A DNA stretch of 64,000 nt. Source: Erwinia_E haradaeae_E (lineage in GTDB: Bacteria > Pseudomonadota > Gammaproteobacteria > Enterobacterales > Enterobacteriaceae). Numbering within the stretch: position 1 is the stretch's first letter; each line of letters begins with the position of its first letter. Location of the stretch: the NCBI RefSeq assembly GCF_900699015.1, contig NZ_LR217737.1, positions 930,001 to 994,000 on the forward strand. Direction: 5' to 3'. A model generated the notes under the pieces. The model was not told where the DNA came from and searched no databases. It saw nothing but the letters and a program-made list of their open reading frames with translations. Below are positions 10,479 through 21,750 of the stretch, piece after piece. Made by a program: the position numbers and the translations under genes.

Positions 10479-10998
10479 AATGTAACCAGCGTTAGTTGAA
10501 ATAGAACGAGTCGTTCTAAACGGCATCCCTAGGAATATAAAGCTACTTCTGATACCAGCAGGTTATTATTTTCTGTTAGGGCAGGGTATTTTATAGCACA
10601 GTAATCTCTGGATACCCGATTCCTTATACAAAAATAAAATGAAAAAGAATAATCCTAATTTTCTAAAGATCTTAACATATCCTTATTCTCAGTATATGAT
10701 GAAAATACCAGTCTATTAATATATAATTCTGTCTTTTTCTTCTAAAAAGAAAATACTACTAAATAAACACTAGACTAAACTAGAACTCTAACAACTCCGC
10801 ACATGCTAATATGAATCACATACTTTTTATAGCTATTATTATACAATTGAATATAATTCATAAAATTTTCTATAAATATTTAATCAAATACCAAGATTTA
10901 CATCAAATTAACCCATTAATAAACAACTATTAGAACGTAGAACTATTCGATCTATATAATAAAAACAACCAAGCTTTACTTGAAGAGGTCATATCTGA
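10479..10998. other. Spacer between divergent msbA and tsaB
   Basis: The first 140 bases next to msbA (10479-10620) are visibly less AT-rich than the other spacers and carry a short palindrome; this could be the end of the gene that preceded msbA (ycaI/comEC in E. coli), but no frame matches it convincingly. The rest is ordinary AT-rich spacer. Confidence 0.45.
10502..10518. promoter_or_regulatory. Palindrome upstream of msbA
   Basis: TAGAACGA and TCGTTCTA flank a single G, a perfect 8-base dyad that ends 24 bases before the msbA ATG. It could be an operator half-site pair or a leader hairpin. No regulator is known to me for this sequence, and a dyad this short can arise by chance. Confidence 0.25.
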
Positions 10999-11694
10999 AT
11001 GCGCATATTAGCACTTGAGACAACAGCAGAAGCTTGTTCAGTTGCACTACTTAATCAAAAAAATCAGATTTCTTACTTTGAACACTGTTTTAGAAAACAT
11101 GCGCAACGTATTCTTCCATTAATAAAGAAAATTTTAGAAAATGAAGAAGTTACTTTAAAAAAAATAGACGCGATCGCTTTTAGTCGCGGACCTGGTAACT
11201 TTACTGGTGTACGTATTGGAGCAAGTATTGCACAAGGTCTAGCATTAGGTTCTAATATACCATTAATAGGTATTTCAACCCTTGAAATTATAGCAGAACG
11301 TGCGTGGAGAGAAGAAGGTGCTCAGCGAATCCTAGTTGCAATGAACGCAAAAATAGGTGAAATTTACTGGGCAGAATATCAACGAAATCTGCAAGAATCT
11401 TGGATAGGAGAGAATACTGAAGCAATATTAAATATTGAAACCATAGTAAATCGGATAAATAATCTCAGTCAAACATGGACCTGCGTAGGTTCAGAATGGA
11501 TGAATCGATCAGAATTAGTAGCAGTCTCCTCACCAACGCTCATAAAAACGAAAATCACACTGCCACACGCAAAAGACATCTTGCCTCTAGCTAAACAAAT
11601 ATTATCGGAAAAAGTGAGTTCTAAAATAGAAGACGTAGCTCCAAGATATTTACGAAACATCGAGCTCTATAAAAAAATTACGACCACTCCATAG
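10999..11694 (+). CDS. tsaB: tRNA threonylcarbamoyladenosine synthesis protein TsaB
   Basis: Partner of TsaD and TsaE in forming the t6A37 modification of ANN-decoding tRNAs. 231 aa, the same as E. coli TsaB (YeaZ). The ASKHA-fold opening MRILALETTAEACSVAL, the RILPLIKKIL dimer-face helix, FSRGPGNFTGVRIG and IGEIYWAEYQR match closely. GAGG lies 11 bases before the ATG, slightly far. It is divergent from msbA. TsaC, TsaD and TsaE would have to be elsewhere. No truncation or missing motif is visible. Confidence 0.95.
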   Translation: MRILALETTAEACSVALLNQKNQISYFEHCFRKHAQRILPLIKKILENEEVTLKKIDAIAFSRGPGNFTGVRIGASIAQGLALGSNIPLIGISTLEIIAERAWREEGAQRILVAMNAKIGEIYWAEYQRNLQESWIGENTEAILNIETIVNRINNLSQTWTCVGSEWMNRSELVAVSSPTLIKTKITLPHAKDILPLAKQILSEKVSSKIEDVAPRYLRNIELYKKITTTP

Positions 11695-11981
11695 TTTCAA
11701 CAGAAATATTTCTTATATCATCTCAAAATTACTATGATAAATCAATTAATATCCACATGATAAATACGAAATAATCTTCGTTTAACAATTGATAACAATT
11801 CTAAATTGTAAAAGACATATTCTTCTTCTTGAGACATCCTTATATATCTATAAACAATTAAGAATACAAATTAAATATATATAAAATGTAATCCATTTGA
11901 TTTCAAATTAATCCTATAGACACGTTGTTCTATAAAAACATAGTAACCACGCTTATTCTTTACATTACACAGATCGTAATC

Positions 11982-12057
11982 TGGCAGGGGCGGGGAGATT
12001 CGAACTCCCAACTACCGGTTTTGGAGACCGATGCTCTACCAATTGAACTACGCCCCT
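11982..12057 (-). tRNA. tRNA-Trp (anticodon CCA)
   Basis: On the minus strand the acceptor AGGGGCG pairs with CGCCCCT. The anticodon loop CTCCAAA (anticodon CCA) is closed by a TCGGT/ACCGG stem with one wobble pair, and the T loop is TTCGAAT. The 3' CCA is encoded (11982-11984). It is nearly identical to E. coli trpT, which sits at the distal end of rrnC. A small hairpin, AGCCT-GAAAT-AGGCT on the minus strand (12091-12105), lies 34 bases upstream. It lies on the same strand downstream of tRNA-Glu and murI. Confidence 0.97.
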
Positions 12058-13905
12058 ATAATTTAAAAACCTTCATTAATCAATGATCTTGAGCCTATTT
12101 CAGGCTATAACTAATGAAGCACAATTCTACCTTCCTAACAAAAAAATAAACTTTAACTAACAAGATGCTTATCATCAAGACCTTATGTTCGATAAACATA
12201 TTTTATTGAAATTTTAAATAAATATGAATTTTAATCTCCATGTCATGGATTAAATGTTAATTAAGTAGAATTTTTGATATTAATTTTATTCGATGATCAA
12301 TAATGACTACACCAAAACCCTTTTAGATTTTATTAAGATATCATAATAAATTAATTGAATTAAATCCATCTAATCTACACGATGCAAAATCAATTTACTC
12401 ACTACTTTATAATTTAAGATCAAATAATTCAAATATTACATATGAATTTCCATTTCATGAAATACAAACTGAAAGACGCACAATATTATTTTTTATCTAC
12501 ATATATAATACTATATATAGAAAAATAAATCCTATCTAAAATTATAGATATAATCCACTTTATCTTTTTACCACAAAAAATCATTAATGTTCAATCAAAA
12601 TCTTCAGATCCTGAAAATATTTATTCTATAAAGACTGAATAACCTCTAACCTATTTCATTAAAATACCTATCATGTATGTCTTGATTTTACATATATTAG
12701 CTTATCATCAATAAGAAAAATAAAAAACACAAGACATTGATCTACTTATCAATACAAAAATATATAAAGACGATTATTAATATAATATCTCAACTCTTTA
12801 TAATCAGACCAATATAATCTAAATTATAAAAATAATATTATCTTTATTAATTTTAATAAAAATTAAAACTACTAACTTTAATTATATATATTCATTAAAT
12901 ATTAAATATTATAAGTAGATAACAATCACTCTATATCAAATAATCCATATACTTTAATAAGTTTAAATAAAATGTATTCTCTATTATCAACAATATGTTA
13001 GATAAATAAATACTAGCTCCTATATAAAAAACTCGTAGAGTGTTATAGATCACTTGTTATAAAAATAAAAAATAACTATACATCATAAATACTACCTGTA
13101 TAATCTATTTTACTTCTAATAATCTTCTTATATGTTATGCATGCATAATACACATGATCTTGTTATACTCAATCAACAAAAAATAATATCACACTGATTT
13201 TATAAACTACACTATTACTTATTAATAGTTTCTATTATCTGTAATAATAGAAACATTCTCCTTAGAAGATTATATGAGAGATTTAAAATATATTTAAATG
13301 ATACTATAATAACTTAATTTTTAGCATTATTCTATATTCAAATTCTTCCTATAATTTGTAAATAATATTTTGAAAATATATCAAAACATTTATCATAGTT
13401 CTCAACTAGATAAAGAATATAAAAAAAGTTTCTAAAGACTTTAAAAAATAAAAGTATATAAAACTGCATTGATCAGTCTTATGTGAAAAAATAATTAAAA
13501 AAATAATGAATAAAACGAACTATTAATTAATAATAATCATGATTATTTTCAATATAAATGTAATGTATATTTTATTTTGCATTATTAAAGTTGAAGTGAC
13601 CTCTCTAAAAAATTACTACTAAAAACTTACTAAAAAATAAATTTGAATAATATTCAATATCATTCATATATCTATCTGATTTAAAGATAAAATCTTCTTT
13701 TATTAAAAGAAATTTAAATTATAAAATTACTATCATTTAGTAAAACTACATAGACTTTTAATTGTATAAATTATTAAAAAGTAGAAATAGAATAACTATC
13801 TCATAAAAATATGGCACAATAATCAATTCCAATATAGTCTATAAGACTAATAAAGTTGTCTTTACTTCATCATCAAAAAATATAACTTACTATTGATAAT
13901 ATCCT
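12058..13905. other. Gene desert between tRNA-Glu and tRNA-Trp, where 23S and 5S rRNA genes would be expected
   Basis: About 1.85 kb with no gene and no rRNA motif that I can recognise. An 11-bp perfect stem with a 5-base loop lies at 13228-13254 (GTTTCTATTAT pairing with ATAATAGAAAC). The flanking tRNAs suggest that rRNA genes have been lost from here. Confidence 0.5.
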
Positions 13906-13981
13906 TGGTGTCCCCAAGGGGATTTGAACCCCTGTTACTGCCGTGAAAGGGCAGTGTCCTGGACCTCTAGACGATGGGGAC
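13906..13981 (-). tRNA. tRNA-Glu (anticodon TTC)
   Basis: On the minus strand the acceptor GTCCCCA pairs with TGGGGAC. The anticodon loop reads CTTTCAC (anticodon TTC) between CTGCC and GGCAG, and the T arm is CAGGGG with loop TTCAAAT. The 3' ACCA is encoded (13906-13909). It closely matches E. coli gltT, the tRNA in the 16S-23S spacer of rrnB, rrnC, rrnE and rrnG. murI lies about 950 bases upstream on the same strand, as it does upstream of rrnB in E. coli. Confidence 0.97.
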
Positions 13982-14936
13982 TATTCTTAAATTATTTTAA
14001 ATTTACTTCTAATATATCTACTTGCTCTCTATATTCAATCATTAAAATTATTTTTAATAGAAAAATGATATATCCGATCAAATAAATTATACAATACCAA
14101 ATTTTTAAAACTGCATTATTTTACTCAATACTTATAATTGACCTAATATCGATTTCCACTTGATTTATCGTTAGAACAATCCACACAGCACTAAAATTTA
14201 ATATCCTAACCCTTATACGATTAATAGATAGATATAGAAAATCTTATCATAAGTAAGAAACATGCTTTCATTCTTATCTACCTAATCGATTTCTATCGTA
14301 TCCTAATAATGAGTAATGATTCTCAATAAAATACTAATTTTATTAATGATAGTTCTTATCTTTATAATCTATTATGTTATAGATAAACTTATAATATACT
14401 TTATAAGTTAACAAATATTTTTAAATAAAATAATTTCTTAATGTTTAAAACACTAACTTTTCTCTATTCACTTTAATATATAGACTAACATAAAAGAATA
14501 AACCTTCATACTGTATCGTAATTAGACATATAAATTATAATCGATAGAAGATGCTTATTTCTCATTAAACATATATACCCTATAGTTATAATTATATTAT
14601 AATACAATGTCATTGCACTGATCTCGTAATCCAAAAAATCAAACAATATAAGATCTTAAAATTTATCATAACACTTTTCTTCTACTTAATACAATAATAT
14701 TAATTATAAAATAAAAATCGATCTCTTCTTAGTTATTAACTACTTGATATGAAGTTATTATTAATGTTTAATCAATCAAACTTACTTTTCTCATTTTTTA
14801 ATGATGAGAAGTTCAAAACTTGATTTTAACAGATTCCTATCTTTATATCAATATACTACAATCAAAAATCTAAAAAACTGTAGAAATAACTATTATCTAA
14901 TTATAGTACAAGTTAATGAACAATAACTCTAACTCT
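13982..14936. other. Gene-free spacer between murI and tRNA-Glu, where 16S rRNA would be expected
   Basis: 955 bases, shorter than a 16S gene. I searched by eye for conserved 16S motifs in the matching orientation and found none. The stretch is AT-rich with no open frame. Confidence 0.5.
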
Positions 14937-15761
14937 CTAAAGTTTTAGTATTTTAAGAGTATTAAACCCAAAACCTCTTAAAACAGGTGCCAACTTTATA
15001 GTTTTTAAAGTACTTTTCATACATAAAGCTATGTTCTCAGATCTTGAAATTGGTATAGATAAACCATTCTCTATAAACCAAGCAGCACGACGAGCTATAG
15101 CCATTCCCGAGTCAATAAATAATGTTCCTTTAGGCAACACTTGCTTTAATTCCATAGTAATAAAAGGAAAATGAGTGCATCCTAATACTATCGTATCAGG
15201 AAGATTATGCATAGAAAGCAATGGCTCTAAAATGACTCTAATTTTTTCTATTGAGACTGGAAAACCATGTAATTTATTTTCAACTAAATCTACTAATTCC
15301 ATAGAAGCTAGCATTTCAATGTGACATTCTCTAGAAAATCGAGATACTAAGTCATGTGTATAAGAACACTCGATTGTTCGACGAGTAGCTAATAAACCTA
15401 TAATACTATTTCTACTTAATTTCACAGCGGGTTTAATTGCAGGAACTACTCCAATAACTGGAAATAAAAAACGAGCACGTAAAGCAGGTAAAGTCACAAT
15501 ACTAGCTGAATTACATGCAATCACAGCTAAAGCTATAGAATAGCTATTAGTGATTGCTGTAATAATAGATACAATACGATCAATAGTAAATTCTGCTGTT
15601 TTTTCACCATAAGGGAATCCCATATTATCAAAACAATAAAGATAATGTACATCTGGAAGTAATATGCGAATTTTATTATAAATAGATAAACCGCCTACTC
15701 CAGAATCTAATATTAAAATAGTTGAACCTGATTTAATAGGGAACATATGAGCTTCTGGCAT
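14937..15761 (-). CDS. murI: Glutamate racemase
   Basis: Makes D-glutamate for the peptidoglycan stem peptide, so cell wall synthesis is retained. 274 aa against 285 in E. coli. DSGVGG is at residues 19-24, the two catalytic cysteines are C83 (ACNSAS) and C195 (GCTHFP), with DNMGFPYGEK, GVVPAIKPA and LLATRRTIECSYTH also conserved. The poorly conserved N-terminal extension of the E. coli enzyme is shorter here. A second ATG at 15746 is possible; neither start has a strong ribosome site. A tRNA-Glu follows on the same strand. Confidence 0.96.
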   Translation of the reverse strand: MPEAHMFPIKSGSTILILDSGVGGLSIYNKIRILLPDVHYLYCFDNMGFPYGEKTAEFTIDRIVSIITAITNSYSIALAVIACNSASIVTLPALRARFLFPVIGVVPAIKPAVKLSRNSIIGLLATRRTIECSYTHDLVSRFSRECHIEMLASMELVDLVENKLHGFPVSIEKIRVILEPLLSMHNLPDTIVLGCTHFPFITMELKQVLPKGTLFIDSGMAIARRAAWFIENGLSIPISRSENIALCMKSTLKTIKLAPVLRGFGFNTLKILKL

Positions 15762-18018
15762 AGTCTATAAAAATATCCTCATAAATTATGTCATAATTTT
15801 ATTAAACATATAACTCATGTTGCCAATCTAATACAAGACAATACATTAATAGATCGTTTAATATGCATTAACTAAAAATAAAAAAACACTGATCATTACT
15901 ACTGTCAACTACAGTTGAAGATGAATAAATAATACCATAATACATCACTATCAATAATTGAATATATTGTAAATACACTAATCTTATATTTCTATTTTAA
16001 TAGAAATTAATTACTATCTATAAAATAATATTAATTATCATTAATAAAATTAAGATTAAACAATAATAATCAATACAAAGGTATTAAAAATATTTCTAAT
16101 AAATAGAATCTCTATAGTAAATACTAACTAAATTACGCTATTGAATCAGATCATTCTTTTTTTAAAATAATCCATCATAAACACTACATCAAAGAACATA
16201 TTCATATAACTAAACATATCATAGATGCCGTTCTTACAACGAACGAATAACCATTTTAACTAAGAATACATATGCAATGATCTAGTAATAAAAATATACA
16301 AACCTCAAATAAAATTTTCTCACTATAATTTATTCATTAAAAAATCATTTATGAAATATTTTCAAATAACATGCTACTGATTCATTGATAATCAATAATA
16401 AAAATTTTTTATTATACAAAACAAAATACACGCACTAAAAAATATAAAATAGAATGATAACAGAGTATTATTTTTAAAAAATCAACTTATATCTTACTAT
16501 TGATTCTATTAGAAATATATATCTCGTAACATGAAATCATCATCTTGTAAATTTATTTTTGTTAAAAAAATCAATTAAGACTTAATCTATAATTAATAAT
16601 TATGTAATCCTATAAATTAAAATTAAACTATAGAAAAGATGAGCATCTAATGTAAAATGCTACATTTTATTGAGAAGATTTTTGAAATATACTATTATTG
16701 TACTATAACAATCTTTTTTTCTAAACTAGATTGATAGTATAAGTAAAACATACTTAAGATAAACAAATAAAAAATGAGATTATACAATGTAGATCACACT
16801 ACAGTTTTAAAATATTAAGTATCTATCATGATCTTCTAATATAAGATATCTTCAACGTTAAACTAAATATTTTTAAAATCATTATACCACATTTATAATA
16901 ATAAAAACTATTTTATAATCTGCATTAATATTAATTATTACAGAATAGATAATAACACCATATAGTTATATAATTATATACTCTAATATCTCTTCTAATT
17001 CTGATATCATTTGACCATATTTTATTAATGAGAAATATTCTCATCATTCATTTTATAAATCCTGTGTACTAATCACTTATAATTCTATATTATTATATAA
17101 TACACCCTAATAAATAACTTTTTCGTAGTAAAAAGTATAGAACAAAAAACATAAAATAAGATTAATTCTATCTAATTAACTATATCATATCATAATTACA
17201 CAACCCTACTAAACTCTATCTTAATGCAAATTATAAATCTTATTTTAAAAAATAATACTAATTCTATCATAAAGTTAAAACTTATTTAATATACGAATCT
17301 CAATATAAAGAACGTTTACTAACTATTTTAGAAAATCATAATTTATAAACATGCACTATAATAAATCCCTTAGTTCAATCAAATATTATCTGACTTTATC
17401 TTATCTTTCTTCTCTTCTTCTTTAAAAAAAGTCTCTTATAATCATCTTTATCATTCATGATAATTGTGTCTATTCCTAAAAAATCAAAAACAAATTTAAA
17501 TATCCATTTATATATATAAAAATTATATACTAATAATAATATATATTCCTAATCAAAATCAATAAATAAACGATTAAAATACACATCAAACATCACCTAT
17601 ACATATCATAAATTTGTATTTACTGTATATTATTATAATAAAAAATATATCTTCAATCAGTTATATAAACAGAAGAAATTACATTTCAACTATGCTAATA
17701 AAAAAATCACATTAATAAATATATGAAAATAGACATTCTATTAGAATATGATAAAAGAGTTAATACAATGATAAAATTAACCTAATATATTTCTAACCTA
17801 GAATATTCATCTTTTCTACCATTAATAAAATGAATATTTCTATCATCATTATTAATCTATTTAGATTTTACAACAAATATAATAAATATACGACTACATA
17901 AATTATATCTGTTCAATCATCTTAATTAACTATAAACATCACTTTATATACTATAAAAATATTAGATTATTTAAAAGAAAACTAACACTGATTTCAAGAA
18001 TAAAAACCTATCATAAAA
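15762..18018. other. Gene desert of 2.3 kb upstream of murI
   Basis: AT-rich throughout with scattered stops in all frames. btuB, the neighbour of murI in E. coli, is not recognisable. I see no RNA gene, repeat or remnant. Confidence 0.6.
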
Positions 18019-18095
18019 TGGTGCATCCAGGAGGATTCGAACCTCCGACCGCTCGGTTCGTAGCCGAGTACTCTATCCAACTGAGCTATGGATGC
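18019..18095 (-). tRNA. tRNA-Arg (anticodon ACG)
   Basis: On the minus strand GCATCCA pairs with TGGATGC, the anticodon stem CTCGG/CCGAG holds loop CTACGAA (anticodon ACG, read as ICG after deamination), the T loop is TTCGAAT, and CCA is encoded. It is nearly identical to E. coli argV/Y/Z/Q. It lies four bases downstream of tRNA-Ser, reproducing the start of the E. coli serV-argV operon with a single arginine copy. Confidence 0.97.
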
Positions 18096-18099
18096 AAAG

Positions 18100-18192
18100 T
18101 GGCGATGAGACGGGGATTCGAACCCCGGATGCAGTTTTTAACCACATACTCCCTTAGCAGGGGAGTGCCTTTAGCCACTCGGCCATCTCACC
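18100..18192 (-). tRNA. tRNA-Ser (anticodon GCT)
   Basis: Class II tRNA of 93 bases with a long variable arm. On the minus strand the acceptor is GGTGAGA/TCTCATC, the anticodon loop lies in CTCCC-CTGCTAA-GGGAG (anticodon GCT), the T loop is TTCGAAT, and GCCA is encoded at the 3' end. It matches E. coli serV. It is first in a two-tRNA unit with tRNA-Arg. Confidence 0.97.
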
Positions 18193-18707
18193 GTATATTA
18201 AATCTTATATATTAAAATTAGATTTATAACAATATATTTAATACAAATTACAATCATTAATATGATAATGAGATTAAGCTTACAAGTCAAATCCTTTCTC
18301 AAAACTTAAAATAATCATAATATACACAAATCAACATTATAGATTTAATAATATAAAGATAATATTTTTATTTAAACAACAAAAATCATTTCATACAATA
18401 TTTCAAATTTAATTAAACTATTTATTCCTTGGCATAAACACTATATATTTAATCATATATATCTATATAGAATAAACAATGCATATAAATCAAGATTAAA
18501 ATTGTTCATTCTTAGTTAAATTTTTAATATAAAAAATTAAGATAAATATCTTGAGATTTAATATTTTAAAAAATCAATAATTAATAAAATGATATTGCAA
18601 TCATAAAAGATATATTATCATGATAATAAGGTTCTTTCTTACTCGATAATAAAGATTAGATTCTCTATCTATAAATATTTTTTAAAAAATGCAAGTTATA
18701 AGTAAAA
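18193..18707. other. Spacer holding the tRNA-Ser/Arg promoter region
   Basis: 515 AT-rich bases between the 3' end of the proP-like gene and the tRNA pair. Apart from the promoter candidate I see nothing in it. Confidence 0.6.
18262..18290 (-). promoter_or_regulatory. Candidate sigma-70 promoter for tRNA-Ser-tRNA-Arg
   Basis: On the minus strand TTGACT (18290-18285) and TATCAT (18267-18262) are separated by 17 bases, each five of six to consensus. The predicted start is about 60 bases before the tRNA-Ser 5' end. Confidence 0.45.
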
Positions 18708-20138
18708 TTATCTAGCATTCTTTTTTGCCCCATGATCACAAATCTCTAAAGAATCTGAATCTTCAGATAAAAAAATACCTTTAAAATCAGCGCTATGCAA
18801 AGATACATTAGCAGTTTCTTTCATAACAATTCCAGTAAAAAGACCAATTACTGATACTGTCATAAGACAATAAGCTGGAACATAGAGATCTCCAGTTACC
18901 TCTACCAACCAAGATAACATAGCTGGTGTTAAACCAGCTGCTAACATTGCAATATTAAAAGAACTAGCCAATGCTCTATAACGTATAGAGGTGGGAAACA
19001 TCGCCGGTAAACTGGATGCTATAACACCAGTAAAACTATTAAGAATGATTGCTAATACAAGAAAACCAAAAAAAACAACACTAATTCTTCCGCTATTAAT
19101 TAACATAAAAGATGGTATAGATAAACATAATAATGCGATACTTCCTATTATTACTAATGGACGATGACCAACTTTATCACTCATCAATCCAATAACAGGT
19201 TGTAAAAACAACATAACTAACATAACCAAACTAATTATTATTAATCCCTCATCTTCATCATAATGCAAATGATACGATAAATATCCTGGCATATAAGTTA
19301 AAAGAACATAATATATAACATTCGTTGTAAGAACTAAACCCATAGAAGTTAAAAAACTTTTCCAATATTTCATTACAATCTCTTTATAAAAGATCTTTAA
19401 CCCCTTCAACAAATCCTTATAATTATTTTTTTCTATTGTTTTGATATACCTATAAAATATAGGAGTCTCATCTAGTTTGTAACGCAAATATAGCCCGATC
19501 AAGCCTAAAGGTATCGCCATGAAAAATGGAATACGCCAACCCCATTCTAAAAAACAGGCTTTACCAGTAAAACTTGAAATAGCAATCACTACTCCAGCCC
19601 CTAACACAAAACCAGAAATAGAACTAAAATCTAACCAACTTGCTATAAATCCGCGATTATGATCTGGAGCATATTCAGAAACAAAAATTGCAGCTCCAGC
19701 ATATTCTCCCCCTACTGAAAAACCTTGTAACATTCTACACAATATAAGAAAGAGAGGAGACCAAACACCAACTACAGAATAAGAAGGAATAAAACTAATA
19801 CAAGCCGTGCTAACTGACATAACTATAATGGTTATTGAAAGTATTTTTTGACGACCATACCGATCTCCTAACGCTCCAAATACTAACCCACCAAATGGAC
19901 GAATCAAAAAAGGAATTGAAAAAGTTGCTAATATAGCAGCTCTTTGAATAGATGGGTCAGTGATAGGAAAAAAAACTTCTCCTATCTCGCTAGACATAAA
20001 CCCATAGACTCCAAAATCAAACCACTCACAAGCATTACCCAAGGAAGTAGCAATAATTACTTTTAGCAATCTTACCCTATCAATAATATTAATATCTTGT
20101 TCTCTAATAGAATTTAAATGCTTGTGGTGTAATTGCAT
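18708..20138 (-). CDS. proP: ProP-type osmoprotectant/proton symporter lacking the C-terminal coiled coil
   Basis: Major facilitator transporter; E. coli ProP takes up proline, glycine betaine and ectoine with protons. 476 aa against 500. Twelve membrane segments are apparent, starting at SLGNACEWFDFGVYGF; loop 2-3 GALGDRYGRQK, GFSVGGEYAGAAIFVSEY, GWRIPFFMAIPLG and the final MKETAN are near identical to E. coli. After MKETAN the sequence diverges for about 37 residues, and the heptad-repeat coiled coil that tunes osmosensing in E. coli ProP is missing. It may therefore transport constitutively or with an altered set point. Substrate is inferred from homology. The start at 20138 aligns with the E. 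coli N-terminus. Confidence 0.88.
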   Translation of the reverse strand: MQLHHKHLNSIREQDINIIDRVRLLKVIIATSLGNACEWFDFGVYGFMSSEIGEVFFPITDPSIQRAAILATFSIPFLIRPFGGLVFGALGDRYGRQKILSITIIVMSVSTACISFIPSYSVVGVWSPLFLILCRMLQGFSVGGEYAGAAIFVSEYAPDHNRGFIASWLDFSSISGFVLGAGVVIAISSFTGKACFLEWGWRIPFFMAIPLGLIGLYLRYKLDETPIFYRYIKTIEKNNYKDLLKGLKIFYKEIVMKYWKSFLTSMGLVLTTNVIYYVLLTYMPGYLSYHLHYDEDEGLIIISLVMLVMLFLQPVIGLMSDKVGHRPLVIIGSIALLCLSIPSFMLINSGRISVVFFGFLVLAIILNSFTGVIASSLPAMFPTSIRYRALASSFNIAMLAAGLTPAMLSWLVEVTGDLYVPAYCLMTVSVIGLFTGIVMKETANVSLHSADFKGIFLSEDSDSLEICDHGAKKNAR

Positions 20139-21750
20139 TTATGATATCCATATAATATTTTTAAATAGATATAAAGTCTGTGGAAAAATTAACTTCTCTA
20201 CAAAAAGAGAATATGTTATCATTAACATTATGTAATCTTAGATATTAACCTTTCATTCAAGATTAAAGATCTATAAAAATAGATATACCATTTCATAAAA
20301 GATTATCAGAAACAACCACGTTCTTACATACCATCTCATATATTCATTATTATTAATAGAATTATCTTATTAGATATTGTCTACCATTAAGATGACTTGA
20401 TCTTGATCATGCCAACTTTTTTAAATAAAAAATAACAAACAACTAAAAAGTATATTTATTTAAAATAAAATAAAATACAATTATTAGAAAAACATATAGA
20501 ACTATTCTAAGTCATCTCTTTAAGTAGACTCTCTCATCATATCTAAACACAATACTTTACTGTTATATAAAAATTCTTATATTTAACAGAATCATTCTTA
20601 GATTATAATAAGAAGATAGGAAACTAAAGAAAATTTCCTCTAAATTAAATTATTAATATAAAATATATTAATCACACTCAATTCAAGAATTCCATATTTT
20701 TAATAAAATATATGATACAATTATAGATATCATCTATAAAAAATTTATTACTGAACAAACTACTACTCTTCATTCTACTAAGAAATACAATTGTCTCCCT
20801 TATTATTATATCTTTTTAATTTATTATCACTAATATATAATCTAGATTAATCATTGATACCACTATAATTATATCAATATATACTAATATTTTATTAAAA
20901 ATATTAATTCTTCAACAATCAACGATATATACTAGATATAATACGGTACTATCGTATATAATGAAATATCAATTAAGTAACAATATTACCTTTTTATAGA
21001 ATTCATACTCTTTTCAGAAGAAAACAAAACCATCTAAGATAACATCACCTACAAGTCACTACTCTATAAGTAGTATAAAAATAATATTCTCTGTAAAAAT
21101 GAAGAATCATTAAATAGATTCTATCTTGGTTCACAAGATAGTTTAACTTCTATGCAATCTTAAAAAATAATCATAAACACCAACACTCTCCTCTACAATG
21201 AGCCTACTACTCACATCACATCATTTAAGACAAGGATTATCAAAATATGATCTTACTAGTTAGTAACCTTATTGTTTTAAAAAATTTTAATATCTTATTT
21301 TTTCTAAATCTAAATAACAGTGAATAGGATTAAAAATTTAGTATTTATAATAAACTTAAAATATACATACATCTCTAAGTTATCAAAAGAATTAAAAAAG
21401 ATAATAAAAATTATACAATAATACTGATCTTTTTGATAAAAATTCTAAACATGACATCTAAATCTTCATTAATCCATATCAAAACTTTGTTCTAATCTAA
21501 ATAAAAACTGTAAAATTAATAAAAACTTCTTCTGAATCAAATTATATTAAAACTGTTTTATTACAATCCATTGCAATCAAAGAGTAATAGTAATATACTT
21601 AGAGTTCTTTTTAAATAATTAAATATCTAGTAATTAATTAATGATAAATAGATTTTAGATAAAATACTTCAATGTCTTTAAGATAAAATAAGTAATTGAA
21701 CTTAAATTACAAACATATAACTAATCTTAGTATTATAGAGCTTGATATTT
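20139..21750. other. Gene desert between divergent proP and rpmE
   Basis: 1.6 kb of AT-rich DNA. A 7-bp stem with a 7-base loop (CTATCTT/AAGATAG, 21121-21141) is the only structure I see, and it is within chance expectation. No gene or remnant is recognisable; priA, near rpmE in E. coli, is absent. Confidence 0.6.

Noticed and set aside
10479..10526. Upstream extension of MsbA by 16 residues
   Set aside because: Homology to MsbA starts exactly at the ATG 10478, and the upstream ATG has no spaced ribosome site.
10527..10640. Remnant of ycaI/comEC upstream of msbA
   Set aside because: The region is less AT-rich and one frame is open for about 27 codons, but I could not align it to the expected protein end.
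13228..13254. 11-bp perfect hairpin in the tRNA-Glu to tRNA-Trp desert
   Set aside because: In DNA this AT-rich about one third of random base pairs can pair, so a few stems of this length are expected by chance in the deserts. The same applies to 22440-22464 and 6291-6320.
18018..18215. 65-codon frame across the tRNA-Arg and tRNA-Ser genes
   Set aside because: It is a translation of the antisense of two tRNAs, whose cloverleaf structures are unambiguous.
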